11,031 nt of DNA from Thermomonas sp. (GCA_024711415.1 JANJSW010000278.1:1-11031); one strand, 5' to 3'. Shown: positions 1 through 6,326, numbered from the stretch's first letter. Notes: generated by a model not told the origin, from the sequence alone. Translations and numbers: made by a program.

Positions 1-362
1 ACCACCGTCGACAGCTTCAGCGTCCCGACCTTGGCCTTGAGTCCGGCCGCCACCAACGCTTGGTCGATCGTCGGCGGCAGCTCGCTGACCAGGCCGGTCT
101 TGCTCTTGCGCTGGATATGGTCGACGAGGAACTGGATCACAACGGCTTCGCTCGCCGGCAGGGCTAGTTCGACGCCGAAACGTGCTTGGTGCCAGCCAGC
201 CCAGTAACGAAGGGCGGTCGCGTAGCTGCGGGTGGTGTTGGCGGCCGCGGCTTCGGCGAGCAGCTCACGCACCGCGTCGGCGGCCTGCTGGGCTAGCTGT
301 TCTGGCAGAACCATCTGGGTGGTGGTCGCTGTTACGCCCGGCAATGTGCTATTTCGTTTCAT
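1..362 (-). CDS. tnpS: Tyrosine recombinase, TnpS-like, 5' part only
   Basis: This partial gene runs off the left edge; about 120 N-terminal residues are visible. Seen: an ATG at 362 opens a frame with no stop to position 1. It contains an NTTRSYATALRYWAGWHQARFG stretch, then a helix with VVIQFLVDHI, then LPPTIDQALVAAGLKAKVGTLKLSTV. This is the helical core-binding (SAM-like) domain that precedes the catalytic domain of phage-integrase-type recombinases; the catalytic Arg/His/Tyr residues would lie outside the window. The gene is divergent from a KfrA_N coiled-coil protein, with 104 bp between them that contain a core-site-like inverted repeat. That layout matches the TnpS cointegrate resolvase of Tn4651-type transposons. 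There is no clear Shine-Dalgarno sequence before 362, so an internal ATG at 314 is a possible alternative start. A genomic-island integrase is the main alternative. Confidence 0.78.
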   Translation of the reverse strand, partial: MKRNSTLPGVTATTTQMVLPEQLAQQAADAVRELLAEAAAANTTRSYATALRYWAGWHQARFGVELALPASEAVVIQFLVDHIQRKSKTGLVSELPPTIDQALVAAGLKAKVGTLKLSTV

Positions 363-363
363 A

Positions 364-387
364 CTATGTAATGTACGCTATGTAATG
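364..387. repeat. Tandem direct repeat CTATGTAATG x2, possible accessory binding sites
   Basis: CTATGTAATG occurs at 364-373 and again at 378-387, a 14-base period. A looser copy, CTACGTAATC, lies at 423-432 overlapping the edge of the putative core site. The repeats abut the recombinase start codon. They could be binding sites for the KfrA_N-type protein, acting as accessory resolution sites or as an autoregulatory operator. No experiment is implied. Confidence 0.45.
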
Positions 388-394
388 GGGTGTT

Positions 395-425
395 TAGTAA
401 CGATAATCATCACTTATCGCGACTA
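395..425. other. Putative recombination core site (rst-like)
   Basis: Two 12-base arms, TAGTAACGATAA (395-406) and TTATCGCGACTA (414-425), are inverted copies matching at 10 of 12 positions. They flank a 7-base centre, TCATCAC. Arms of 11-13 bp around a 6-8 bp crossover region are the standard layout of a tyrosine recombinase core site. The site lies between a divergently transcribed recombinase and a coiled-coil DNA-binding protein, where Tn4651-type elements carry their resolution site. That it is the crossover site is inference. It could instead be an operator for either gene. Confidence 0.6.
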
Positions 426-466
426 CGTAATCAACAGAGCAGGGCGCCAGCGTAGGAGGCAATTTC

Positions 467-1390
467 ATGGCTCGAGGCATCACCGAATCCGACGTCCATA
501 CTGCAGCCGACGAGATCGTTGGCGCGGGAGAGCGACCAACCGTCGAGCGCATTCGCACGCACTTGGGCACCGGGTCGCCGAACACTGTCACGCGATGGTT
601 GGAGACCTGGTGGCGTGCCCTTGGTGCTCGCCTGGACGCTCATCAGCGCAGCCTTTCGGTGCCCGAGGCCCCTGAGACGATCACTAAACTGGCGGGGGAG
701 TGGTGGGCACTGGCTCTCAAACATGCCCGGTCTGAGGCCGAGAACGGATTCGCCGACAAACAAGTCGCCCTTCTGACCGCGCAGGAGGCACTGGGGCGGG
801 AGCGCGAAGGATTCGCCGCCGAAGCGATGGCATTGCGGGAAGCGGTAGCAGAAGCCTCCCAATCCGAACGACTCGCGACAGCCCGTACGGCCGAATTGCA
901 GCGCCTGGTCAGCCAGCTTGAAGGAGAGATAAAAGAACTGGTGCGTCAGCGGGATGCCGCGCTCAGAAGAGCGTCGGACGCCGAAGCTTCCCGCCAAACA
1001 GTAGAGAATCGGTTACAAGCCCTAGCAGACGAGGCGCGGGTGGAGCGTGAAGGTGTGGCGCAGCATGTTCGTGCGATAGAGGACCGTGCTCACCGCGAAG
1101 TTGATCTCGCTCGCCAAGAAGCTAAAGATCTGCGGGCGCAGCTGGCAGCCGCCAGTCGTGTGCATGCTGCTGCTGAGCGGGCATCTTCTCAGAGCGCAGA
1201 GCGGGCTAAGCTGCAGGCCGCTGAGGCAAGTCGGGATGCATGCGCCCAGCGGGCACGTGCGGAAGCGCTTGAAGAGCAACTCGCGAAACTCAAGGATTTG
1301 CCGGCAGCGTTGGAAGCGGCTTGGCGACAAGGATCTCCCACTGCGAAAGCCCGTAAATTTGCGAAGAAGCAAGAGTCGGCCGGGCCTTAG
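467..1390 (+). CDS. tnpT: KfrA_N-type coiled-coil DNA-binding protein, TnpT-like
   Basis: A 307-residue protein. Residues about 4-110 match the KfrA N-terminal DNA-binding domain: a helix-turn-helix region with ADEIVGAGERPTVERIRTHLG followed by GSPNTVTRWLETWW. Residues about 115-275 are a long charged Ala/Glu/Arg/Gln-rich coiled coil. The tail is basic (KARKFAKKQE). The start is fixed by a perfect AGGAGG at 454-459, seven bases before the ATG. KfrA-type proteins bind operator repeats and polymerise through the coiled coil. In Tn4651-type transposons, TnpT of this build assists the tyrosine recombinase TnpS in resolving cointegrates. The divergent recombinase and intervening core-like repeat support that role. 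Codon use is less GC-biased than in the downstream genes, consistent with acquired DNA. A plasmid- or island-derived KfrA regulator is the alternative. Confidence 0.75.
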   Translation: MARGITESDVHTAADEIVGAGERPTVERIRTHLGTGSPNTVTRWLETWWRALGARLDAHQRSLSVPEAPETITKLAGEWWALALKHARSEAENGFADKQVALLTAQEALGREREGFAAEAMALREAVAEASQSERLATARTAELQRLVSQLEGEIKELVRQRDAALRRASDAEASRQTVENRLQALADEARVEREGVAQHVRAIEDRAHREVDLARQEAKDLRAQLAAASRVHAAAERASSQSAERAKLQAAEASRDACAQRARAEALEEQLAKLKDLPAALEAAWRQGSPTAKARKFAKKQESAGP

Positions 1391-1851
1391 AGCTCGGACG
1401 CGTTACACAGAGGGGCGGCTCCATCTCGATGCACACCCTCATCAGAGAAGACTAAGAGCTTGTAGAGTCGGATCAGATGTTCCATCGCGCTAGCTGGAGG
1501 TGTCCCGTGGCGGCAAGCGAACTGTGGTCAGCGTCAGGCAATGCATGCGAGAAGATCCGTTGTGTTTTTCGCCCCGTTGATCGCGGTTTGGCGTTTGGTC
1601 GCTCCGGAAATGGCGTCATGGCCAAGACGGACAAGCTATTCGTCTTAGGGATAAGTGGGCACCCAACCCTACGGAAGTCGCACGTGTGTATACGCCTTTG
1701 TGCGTGGGGAGATTCGATGTACACCTATGACTGCACCAGATGTACACGTTAAGTGCGTACGCGGGGCATTCATTAGTGCGGTGCCCACTTGATCGATCAT
1801 CTGGCAGAGGCCTTCGCCACGCCGTCATGGCGCCAATGAGTGCCTTCCTTA
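1391..1851. other. Gene-poor, lower-GC stretch after the mobile module
   Basis: No convincing gene on either strand. The open frames here (for example 1477-1752 on + and 1473-1724 on -) have unlike-protein composition, no good ribosome site and no recognisable domain. GC is clearly lower than in the photolyase locus. The stretch contains an 11-bp inverted repeat (1653-1663/1780-1790) and two copies of GATGTACAC (1716-1724 and 1739-1747). The right end of the transposon carrying the recombinase module probably lies here, but I found no convincing Tn3-type 38-bp end. Confidence 0.5.
1653..1790. mobile_element. Possible 138-bp MITE-like element with 11-bp terminal inverted repeats
   Basis: AAGTGGGCACC at 1653-1663 and GGTGCCCACTT at 1780-1790 are perfect 11-base inverted repeats. 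They are directly flanked by GAT on both sides (1650-1652 and 1791-1793), which could be a 3-bp target duplication. The interior has no coding frame and contains two GATGTACAC direct repeats 23 bp apart. This is the size and form of a non-autonomous insertion element. An 11-base repeat with a 3-base flank could still arise by chance, and I recognise no parent insertion sequence. Confidence 0.3.
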
Positions 1852-1879
1852 ACTTCGCATAATGCATATTATGTAAAAG
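1852..1879 (+). other. dif: dif-like XerC/XerD recombination site
   Basis: Three parts in order: XerC-side half ACTTCGCATAA (1852-1862), centre TGCATA (1863-1868) and XerD-side half TTATGTAAAAG (1869-1879). Against the E. coli dif halves GGTGCGCATAA and TTATGTTAAAT with centre TGTATA, they match at 8/11, 9/11 and 5/6, or 22 of 28 overall. All inner-arm bases (CGCATAA and TTATGT) are kept. Chromosomes carry dif in the replication terminus, where XerCD resolves dimers. Filamentous phages of Xanthomonadaceae also integrate at dif, so a prophage-derived copy is possible. Only one copy is visible here. The site lies 12 bp before the photolyase -35 element. Confidence 0.8.
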
Positions 1880-1891
1880 TCGAAGCGGGCG

Positions 1892-1920
1892 TGCATCGGT
1901 TATGGCCCGTTTCGCGTATG
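1892..1920 (+). promoter_or_regulatory. ECF-type promoter of the photolyase gene
   Basis: The -35 element TGCATCG (1892-1898) is followed by 18 bases and then TATG (1917-1920), within GCGTATG. It matches the motif YGCMTCS-N16-CGTA found before five other genes in the window, with the same spacing. It predicts a start of transcription near 1926, about 30 bases before the chosen ATG. Assignment to the local RpoE-like sigma factor is inference. Confidence 0.65.
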
Positions 1921-1954
1921 TAGCCAGTCCTCGTTGAAACAGGCTCGATGTCCC

Positions 1955-3370
1955 ATGTCCACGGCTCTGGTGCTGTTCCGCCAAGACCTCCGCCTGAGCG
2001 ACAACGCGGCGCTGACGGCCGCCTGCCTTGCCCATGAGCGCGTGCTGCCGGTCTACATCCACGCGCCCTCGGAACATTCGCAATGGCAGCCGGGTGCCGC
2101 CAGTCGCTGGTGGCTGCATCATTCGTTGCAAGCCCTACGCAGCCAGTTGGGAGCCCAAGGCGGTGACCTGCATCTGATTGCTGGCGCCCCCCTGGGCTGC
2201 CTGCGCGACCTGATCCGCGCCAGCGGCGCCACCGAAATCCATTGGAATCGCCGCTGCGAACCCGCGGCGATTGCCGGTGACACCGTCCTGAAGGCGGCGC
2301 TGCGCGAAGACGGCATCGCCGTGCACAGCCACGCCGGCGGCCTCTGGAGCGAACCGTGGACGTTGGCCACCGATGCCGGCCAACCGTATCGCGTGTTCAC
2401 CCCGTACTGGCGCAAGCTGCGCGCGCGTTTGCCGGATCCGGCGCCGCTGCCGGCGGCCCGGGCGCGCGAATGGCTGCAGCTGCCGGGCAGCCTGCCGACG
2501 GCCGCACTGGGCCTGTTGCCGGCGATCCGCTGGGACGCCGGGCTGGACGCCAGCTGGACGCCGGGCGAAGCCGGCGCACGGGAGCTGCTCGAGATCTTCG
2601 CCGACGATGCCGTGTCGGATTATGCGAAAGGCCGCGACCTGCCGGCGCGCCATGGCACCTCGAGGCTGTCGCCGCACCTGCATTTCGGCGAAATCACCCC
2701 GGCCCAGATCCAGCGCACCCTGCAGGATCGCGCCGCGCGCAGCGGCAGTCGCCAACGCCCCGACCTCGAACCCTATCTGCGCGAACTCGGCTGGCGCGAA
2801 TTCGCCCATCACCTGCTCTACCACTTCCCCCACACGCCGGAGGCCAACTTCAATCCGCGCTTCGATGCGTTCCGCTGGGCGGAACCCGACGCGCTGATGC
2901 TGGAGCGCTGGCAACGCGGCCGCACCGGCATCCCGCTGGTCGATGCCGGCATGCGCGAGCTCTGGCACACCGGCTGGATGCACAACCGCGTGCGCATGGT
3001 GGTGGCCAGCTTCCTGACCAAGAACCTGCGCCAGCACTGGCGGCACGGCGCAAGCTGGTTCTGGGACACGCTGGTGGATGCCGACCTGGCCAACAACACC
3101 CTCGGCTGGCAGTGGGTGGCCGGCTGCGGAGCCGATGCGGCGCCCTACTTCCGGGTGTTCAACCCGTACCTGCAGGCGGCGAAGTTCGACCCCGATGCCG
3201 CCTACGTGAAGCGCTGGCTGCCGGAGCTGGCGTCGCTGCCGGCGAAGGCGCTGCATGAGGCTTGGCGCCACCCGGCCGCGCTTGCGGCGACGGGCTACCC
3301 TGCCCCGATGGTCGACCTTGGCGCCTCGCGCGATGCCGCGCTGGCGGCATGGAGCGCGATGCCCGCCTGA
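1955..3370 (+). CDS. phrB: Deoxyribodipyrimidine photolyase / cryptochrome, class I
   Basis: A 471-residue flavoprotein, the usual class I length (E. coli PhrB has 472). It uses blue light and FADH- to split cyclobutane pyrimidine dimers in DNA. Residues 1-130 form the Rossmann-like antenna domain (ALVLFRQDLRLSDNAAL; IHWNRRCEP at 95-103). Residues about 205-465 form the FAD domain, with ARHGTSRLSPHLHFGEI, GWMHNRVRMVVASFL (340-354) and DADLANNTLGWQW (375-387) followed by the GADAAPYFRVFNP signature. W308, W362 and W385 align with the E. coli electron-transfer tryptophans W306, W359 and W382. The ATG at 1955 is preferred over an in-frame TTG at 1934 because homologues start with a short residue run before LVLFRQDLR. 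It has its own ECF-type promoter. The antenna cofactor (folate or deazaflavin) cannot be settled by eye; the nearby folE hints at a folate. Confidence 0.93.
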   Translation: MSTALVLFRQDLRLSDNAALTAACLAHERVLPVYIHAPSEHSQWQPGAASRWWLHHSLQALRSQLGAQGGDLHLIAGAPLGCLRDLIRASGATEIHWNRRCEPAAIAGDTVLKAALREDGIAVHSHAGGLWSEPWTLATDAGQPYRVFTPYWRKLRARLPDPAPLPAARAREWLQLPGSLPTAALGLLPAIRWDAGLDASWTPGEAGARELLEIFADDAVSDYAKGRDLPARHGTSRLSPHLHFGEITPAQIQRTLQDRAARSGSRQRPDLEPYLRELGWREFAHHLLYHFPHTPEANFNPRFDAFRWAEPDALMLERWQRGRTGIPLVDAGMRELWHTGWMHNRVRMVVASFLTKNLRQHWRHGASWFWDTLVDADLANNTLGWQWVAGCGADAAPYFRVFNPYLQAAKFDPDAAYVKRWLPELASLPAKALHEAWRHPAALAATGYPAPMVDLGASRDAALAAWSAMPA

Positions 3371-3379
3371 TCAGGCGGG
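3362..3379. repeat. 18-bp perfect palindrome spanning two abutting stop codons
   Basis: CCCGCCTGATCAGGCGGG is fully self-complementary. Its left TGA (3368-3370) ends the photolyase gene, and its right half encodes TGA on the other strand (3371-3373), ending the GGDEF gene. The convergent genes therefore have no bases between their stops, and both proteins end in Pro-Ala. It might slow transcription from both sides, but there is no loop or T-tract typical of an intrinsic terminator. Confidence 0.85.
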
Positions 3380-4657
3380 GTTGGCGGCCTCCACCCGGTT
3401 GCGACCACCGCTCTTGGCGCGGTACATCGCCTCGTCCGCCCGTTGCAGCAGCGCGGCAGCGGTTTCCCCGGCTGCCAGCTGCGCAACCCCCAGCGACACC
3501 GTGACCGGGCCCGCCGTCGGAATCGCGACGCCCGCCACGCCGGCACGCAAGCGCCCGGCCAGTTCCAGCGCCTGCGCGATCCCGCATCCGGGCACCAGGA
3601 CGAGGAACTCCTCGCCGCCCCAGCGGATCGCCAGGTCATCGCCGCGGATGCCCGCCTGCAGGATCCCGCCGACCGCGACCAACGCATCGTCGCCCGCCTG
3701 GTGTCCCCGCGAATCGTTGATGCGCTTGAAGTGATCCAGGTCCGCCAGGATCACGCTGAAAGGCTTGCCGGCGGCCTGCGCGTCGGCGACCAGCGCCTCC
3801 AGCATCCGGGTGCCGGCGAGCCGGTTGTACAGGCCGGTGAGGGAGTCGCGGCTGGCGATTTCAAGCAGGTGGCGCTCGCGCTCCACCCGTTCGCTGACGT
3901 CCTTGCCGGTGCTGATGTAGTGGGTGATGCGCCCGGCATCATCGAATACCGGCGAGATGCTCTGCTCGACATAGAACGGGCTGCCGTCCTTGCGCCGGTA
4001 GGTGAAGGTGGCGCGGAATGCCTTGCCTTCGCGCAGGGAGGTCCGCAGGTTGCGGTAGAACATCGGGTCGCCATGGGAGGGATACAGCATCCTTGCGGAC
4101 TGGCCCAGGATCTCGTCGGCGGCATAGCCGGTCAGGCGCCGGAATGCTTCGTTGACGAACACCACGCGGGTATCGCGGTCGGTGATCAGGATCGGGTCCA
4201 GCGATGCATGCAGGGCCTGCAGCAACAGCCGGCGCTCCTGCTCGCCGGCGATGCGCGCGGTGATGTCGTTCTGCACCGAGACGAAGTGCCGGACCGTGCC
4301 GTCCGCGTCGCGGACCGGGGCGATCGACCATTCCACCGTGTAGGCGCGCCCATCGGCCGCGTAATTGACCGTGCTGGCCGAGAACGGCAGGCCCTGGTGG
4401 AGGTGCTTGCGCAGTTCGGCCAGCATCTTCCGGTCGGTACGCGGGCCCTGCAGGATGCGCGGTGATTTGCCGACCAGCTCCTCCAGCCGATAGCCGCTCA
4501 TCCGGCAGAACGCGGGGTTGGCATGCACGATGAACGGCCCACCTCCCGCAAGGTCGGCATCGGTGATGAGCACGGCGTTGGTGGCCTGCATGAAGGCCTG
4601 GCCGAACACGTTCGCCGGCTCGTATCCGCTCGCCGCGGCGCCTGTCATTCCGGCCAT
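3371..4657 (-). CDS. PAS-PAS-GGDEF diguanylate cyclase
   Basis: A 428-residue soluble sensor enzyme predicted to make c-di-GMP from two GTP. PAS1 spans about 18-133 (VHANPAFCRMSGYRLEELVGK), PAS2 about 145-258 (VVFVNEAFRRLTGYAADEILG), each ending in a PAC-type segment. GGDEF spans about 265-424. The active site is GGEEF (347-351). RGDD (338-341), five residues upstream, fits the inhibitory I-site RxxD. DSLTGLYNR (271-279) is the usual start of the domain. PAS1 looks like a LOV domain (GKSPRILQG at 63-71) but has proline where LOV photoreceptors carry the reactive cysteine. No membrane segments are seen. The start overlaps the end of the EAL gene by 13 bases; a second ATG at 4648 would give a four-base ATGA overlap. 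This implies a translationally coupled pair of opposing enzymes. Confidence 0.92.
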   Translation of the reverse strand: MAGMTGAAASGYEPANVFGQAFMQATNAVLITDADLAGGGPFIVHANPAFCRMSGYRLEELVGKSPRILQGPRTDRKMLAELRKHLHQGLPFSASTVNYAADGRAYTVEWSIAPVRDADGTVRHFVSVQNDITARIAGEQERRLLLQALHASLDPILITDRDTRVVFVNEAFRRLTGYAADEILGQSARMLYPSHGDPMFYRNLRTSLREGKAFRATFTYRRKDGSPFYVEQSISPVFDDAGRITHYISTGKDVSERVERERHLLEIASRDSLTGLYNRLAGTRMLEALVADAQAAGKPFSVILADLDHFKRINDSRGHQAGDDALVAVGGILQAGIRGDDLAIRWGGEEFLVLVPGCGIAQALELAGRLRAGVAGVAIPTAGPVTVSLGVAQLAAGETAAALLQRADEAMYRAKSGGRNRVEAANPA

Positions 4658-5409
4658 GGGATATCGCCGCCCGGCGTGACCGCCTCGAACTGCGGGCGGC
4701 CGAACCAGTAGCCCTGCATCAGCTCGATGCCGAGGTCGCGCAGGCAGCGCATCTCATCATCGGTTTCGATGCCCTCGGCGATCACCCGGATGCCCATTTC
4801 CCGGCACATCGTGGACACCCCCGCGACGATCGCGCGGCGCGGCTTGTTGGCATCGATACCGCGCACCAGCGCCATGTCCAGCTTGACGATGTCGGGCTGG
4901 AAGTCGGCCAGCAGGTTGAGCCCGGCGAAGCCGGCGCCGAAGTCGTCGATCGCGGTGAGGAAGCCGATGCGCTGGTATTCGCGCAGCACCTCCGACAACC
5001 ACTTGCCGTCGTTGACCTGCTCGCCCTCCACCGTCTCGAAGATGATCCGGTCGATCGGGAAGCCGTGGGTGCGCGCCGCCACCAGAGTGGAACGGATGCA
5101 CAGCTCCGGGCGGTAGATGGCATTGGGCAGGAAATTGATCGACAGCAGGGACTGCATGCCCAGCCGCGAGGCGATCTCGATCGCCTTGCCGCGGCAGGCC
5201 TGGTCGAACTGGTAGCGGTTGCCATCGGTGATCCGCGACAGCACCGAGGGTGCAGGCTCGCCGGCCGGCCCGCGCACCAGCGCCTCGTGGGCGAACACTT
5301 CGCGTGTCGCCACGTTGACGATCGGCTGGAACGCGTAGCTGAAGTCGAAGTCCAGGGGCGCCGCATCTCGGCACAGTCCGCAACCCTCGCGTAGTTCCTT
5401 TGCCTGCAT
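4645..5409 (-). CDS. Stand-alone EAL-domain c-di-GMP phosphodiesterase
   Basis: A 254-residue protein that is essentially one EAL domain, predicted to hydrolyse c-di-GMP to pGpG. Catalytic signatures are intact: EAL (42-44), N92, FETVEGE (E125, E128), DDFGAG (155-160), K177, AEGIET (E212) and Q232. The N-terminus carries a CxxC pair (C10, C13; GCGLC) before the FSYAFQPIV start of the domain. I recall such a short cysteine-bearing leader before EAL domains of the BLUF-EAL type, but no BLUF domain is present. The ATG at 5409 is supported by GGAG at 5418-5421, eight bases upstream; the open frame extends to 5580 but that part overlaps the upstream gene. It lies 80 bp after the Rossmann-fold gene on the same strand with no clear terminator between, so read-through from the SDR operon is possible. 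I see no good copy of the shared ECF promoter before it. Confidence 0.92.
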   Translation of the reverse strand: MQAKELREGCGLCRDAAPLDFDFSYAFQPIVNVATREVFAHEALVRGPAGEPAPSVLSRITDGNRYQFDQACRGKAIEIASRLGMQSLLSINFLPNAIYRPELCIRSTLVAARTHGFPIDRIIFETVEGEQVNDGKWLSEVLREYQRIGFLTAIDDFGAGFAGLNLLADFQPDIVKLDMALVRGIDANKPRRAIVAGVSTMCREMGIRVIAEGIETDDEMRCLRDLGIELMQGYWFGRPQFEAVTPGGDIPWPE

Positions 5410-5489
5410 GCGGCTTGCTCCGGTCGGGATGGTGGTTCCCAAGCATACGCGATGGTGTACGCGGCCCTGCGCGGCGCGCACGCACACAA

Positions 5490-6164
5490 TCAGCCCGATG
5501 CGGGTGCGGCGCGGGCGATGCCGGCGTTCTCGATCACCGCAGGTCGCCTGCGGTCGTCCACGACCAGCCGCAGCATGCACTCGCCGATGGCCCGCGTGCT
5601 GGTGAACACGCCCGGCAGGCAGCGCCCGGCCACGGCCAGTACCGGAGCACCCAGCGCATACAGCCAGCGACGCAGCCGATGCGGCGAGGCGATTCCACGC
5701 AGCGGCCGCACCACCCCGGGGCGGAGGCTGGTGTGGACAAGGCCCGAATGCGCCAGCGCCATTTCCGCTTCGCCCTTGACCCGTAGCGGCATGAGCCGGC
5801 TGGCGGGATCCGCGCCCATACCGGATACGTAGGCGACGAAGCCCCCCGGGTTGGCGGCGGCGTAGGCATCCACCACCCGCACCAGCGTGGCCACGGTGGC
5901 CTCGCTGTAAGCGGCTTCGGTCATTCCCAGCGGCAGCGGCCCCGCGCAGTACAGGCAGGCGTCAAGGCCGGAAAGATCCAGCGCCGCCAGCGCGGCAGTA
6001 GAAAACCCGGGCGCGCGCAGCACCCGCAGCTTCGGGTGCGCGGTGGGGATTGGCCCTCGCACCAGCGCGGCGACGCCCGCGATGTCCGGCGAGCGCAGCA
6101 GCACTTCCAGCACGCCCTGCCCCACCAGACCGGTCGCACCGACCAGCAGCACCTGTTTGCCCAT
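5490..6164 (-). CDS. NAD(P)-binding Rossmann-fold protein, NmrA/epimerase-like
   Basis: A 224-residue atypical short-chain dehydrogenase-like protein. The N-terminus MGKQVLLVGATGLVGQGVLEVLL holds the GxxGxxG nucleotide-binding turn. Later come ACLYCAGPLPLG (a variant of the NNAG region), FVAYVSGMGADP and RVKGEAEMALAHSGLVHTSLRPG; the last is typical of extended or atypical SDRs of the HTATIP2/NmrA type. The substrate is unknown. The ATG at 6164 follows GAGGAG by seven bases, and the stop of the DUF2256 gene overlaps that ribosome site, so it is the third gene of a tight operon with the SDR and DUF2256 genes. It is likely controlled by the ECF-type promoter before the SDR gene. Confidence 0.82.
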   Translation of the reverse strand: MGKQVLLVGATGLVGQGVLEVLLRSPDIAGVAALVRGPIPTAHPKLRVLRAPGFSTAALAALDLSGLDACLYCAGPLPLGMTEAAYSEATVATLVRVVDAYAAANPGGFVAYVSGMGADPASRLMPLRVKGEAEMALAHSGLVHTSLRPGVVRPLRGIASPHRLRRWLYALGAPVLAVAGRCLPGVFTSTRAIGECMLRLVVDDRRRPAVIENAGIARAAPASG

Positions 6165-6175
6165 CGCCCGGCTCC

Positions 6176-6307
6176 TCAGCTGCGCCCCCGGCAACGCCGG
6201 GAACAGTAACGCACCTCGTCCCAGTCGCGCGCCCATCTGCGGCGCCACTGGAACGGCCGACCGCAGGCCACGCAGGTCTTCTGCGGCAACTCGCTCTTCC
6301 TGCGCAT
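6176..6307 (-). CDS. DUF2256 zinc-ribbon small protein
   Basis: A 43-residue protein, [15 protein letters not shown] onwards, with the DUF2256 pattern: LPxKxCxxCGRPFxWRxxWxRDWDEVxYCSxRC. Four cysteines, CVAC (12, 15) and CSRRC (35, 39), would bind one zinc. The function of the family is unknown. I recall it next to photolyase/cryptochrome genes in other bacteria, which fits this locus. It lies between the SDR gene (stop 20 bases upstream) and the Rossmann-fold gene (11 bases downstream). Start choice is open: ATG 6307 gives the usual family N-terminus but has no ribosome site close by. An in-frame GTG at 6316, eight bases after AGGA, would add three residues. The AGGA overlaps the SDR stop codon, suggesting coupled translation. 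Confidence 0.88.
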   Translation of the reverse strand: MRRKSELPQKTCVACGRPFQWRRRWARDWDEVRYCSRRCRGRS

Positions 6308-6326
6308 GCGCGGCACGGCGGCGGTC

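Noticed and set aside
1540..1575. Sequence ending in CCCC considered as a Tn3-type 38-bp inverted end
   Set aside because: Only the terminal Gs fit; the inner part does not resemble the usual TACGCTAAG-type end, and the matching left end is outside the window.
1477..1752. 91-codon + strand frame in the gene-poor stretch
   Set aside because: No ribosome site or domain, protein-unlike composition, and it crosses the inverted-repeat end at 1653-1663.
1..1879. Filamentous prophage integrated at dif
   Set aside because: Only one dif copy is visible and none of the small phage genes (coat, Zot-like, replication initiator) are present.
2135..3271. Long - strand open frame (378 codons) opposite the photolyase gene
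   Set aside because: Arg/Gln/Ala-rich shadow of a high-GC gene; the + strand has full photolyase motifs, and overlap on this scale is not credible.
5410..5489. Possible ECF promoter before the EAL gene (TGCGTGC with CGTA at the right distance on the - strand)
   Set aside because: Only 5 of 7 bases match in the -35 and the ATCC core is lost, much weaker than the six accepted sites.
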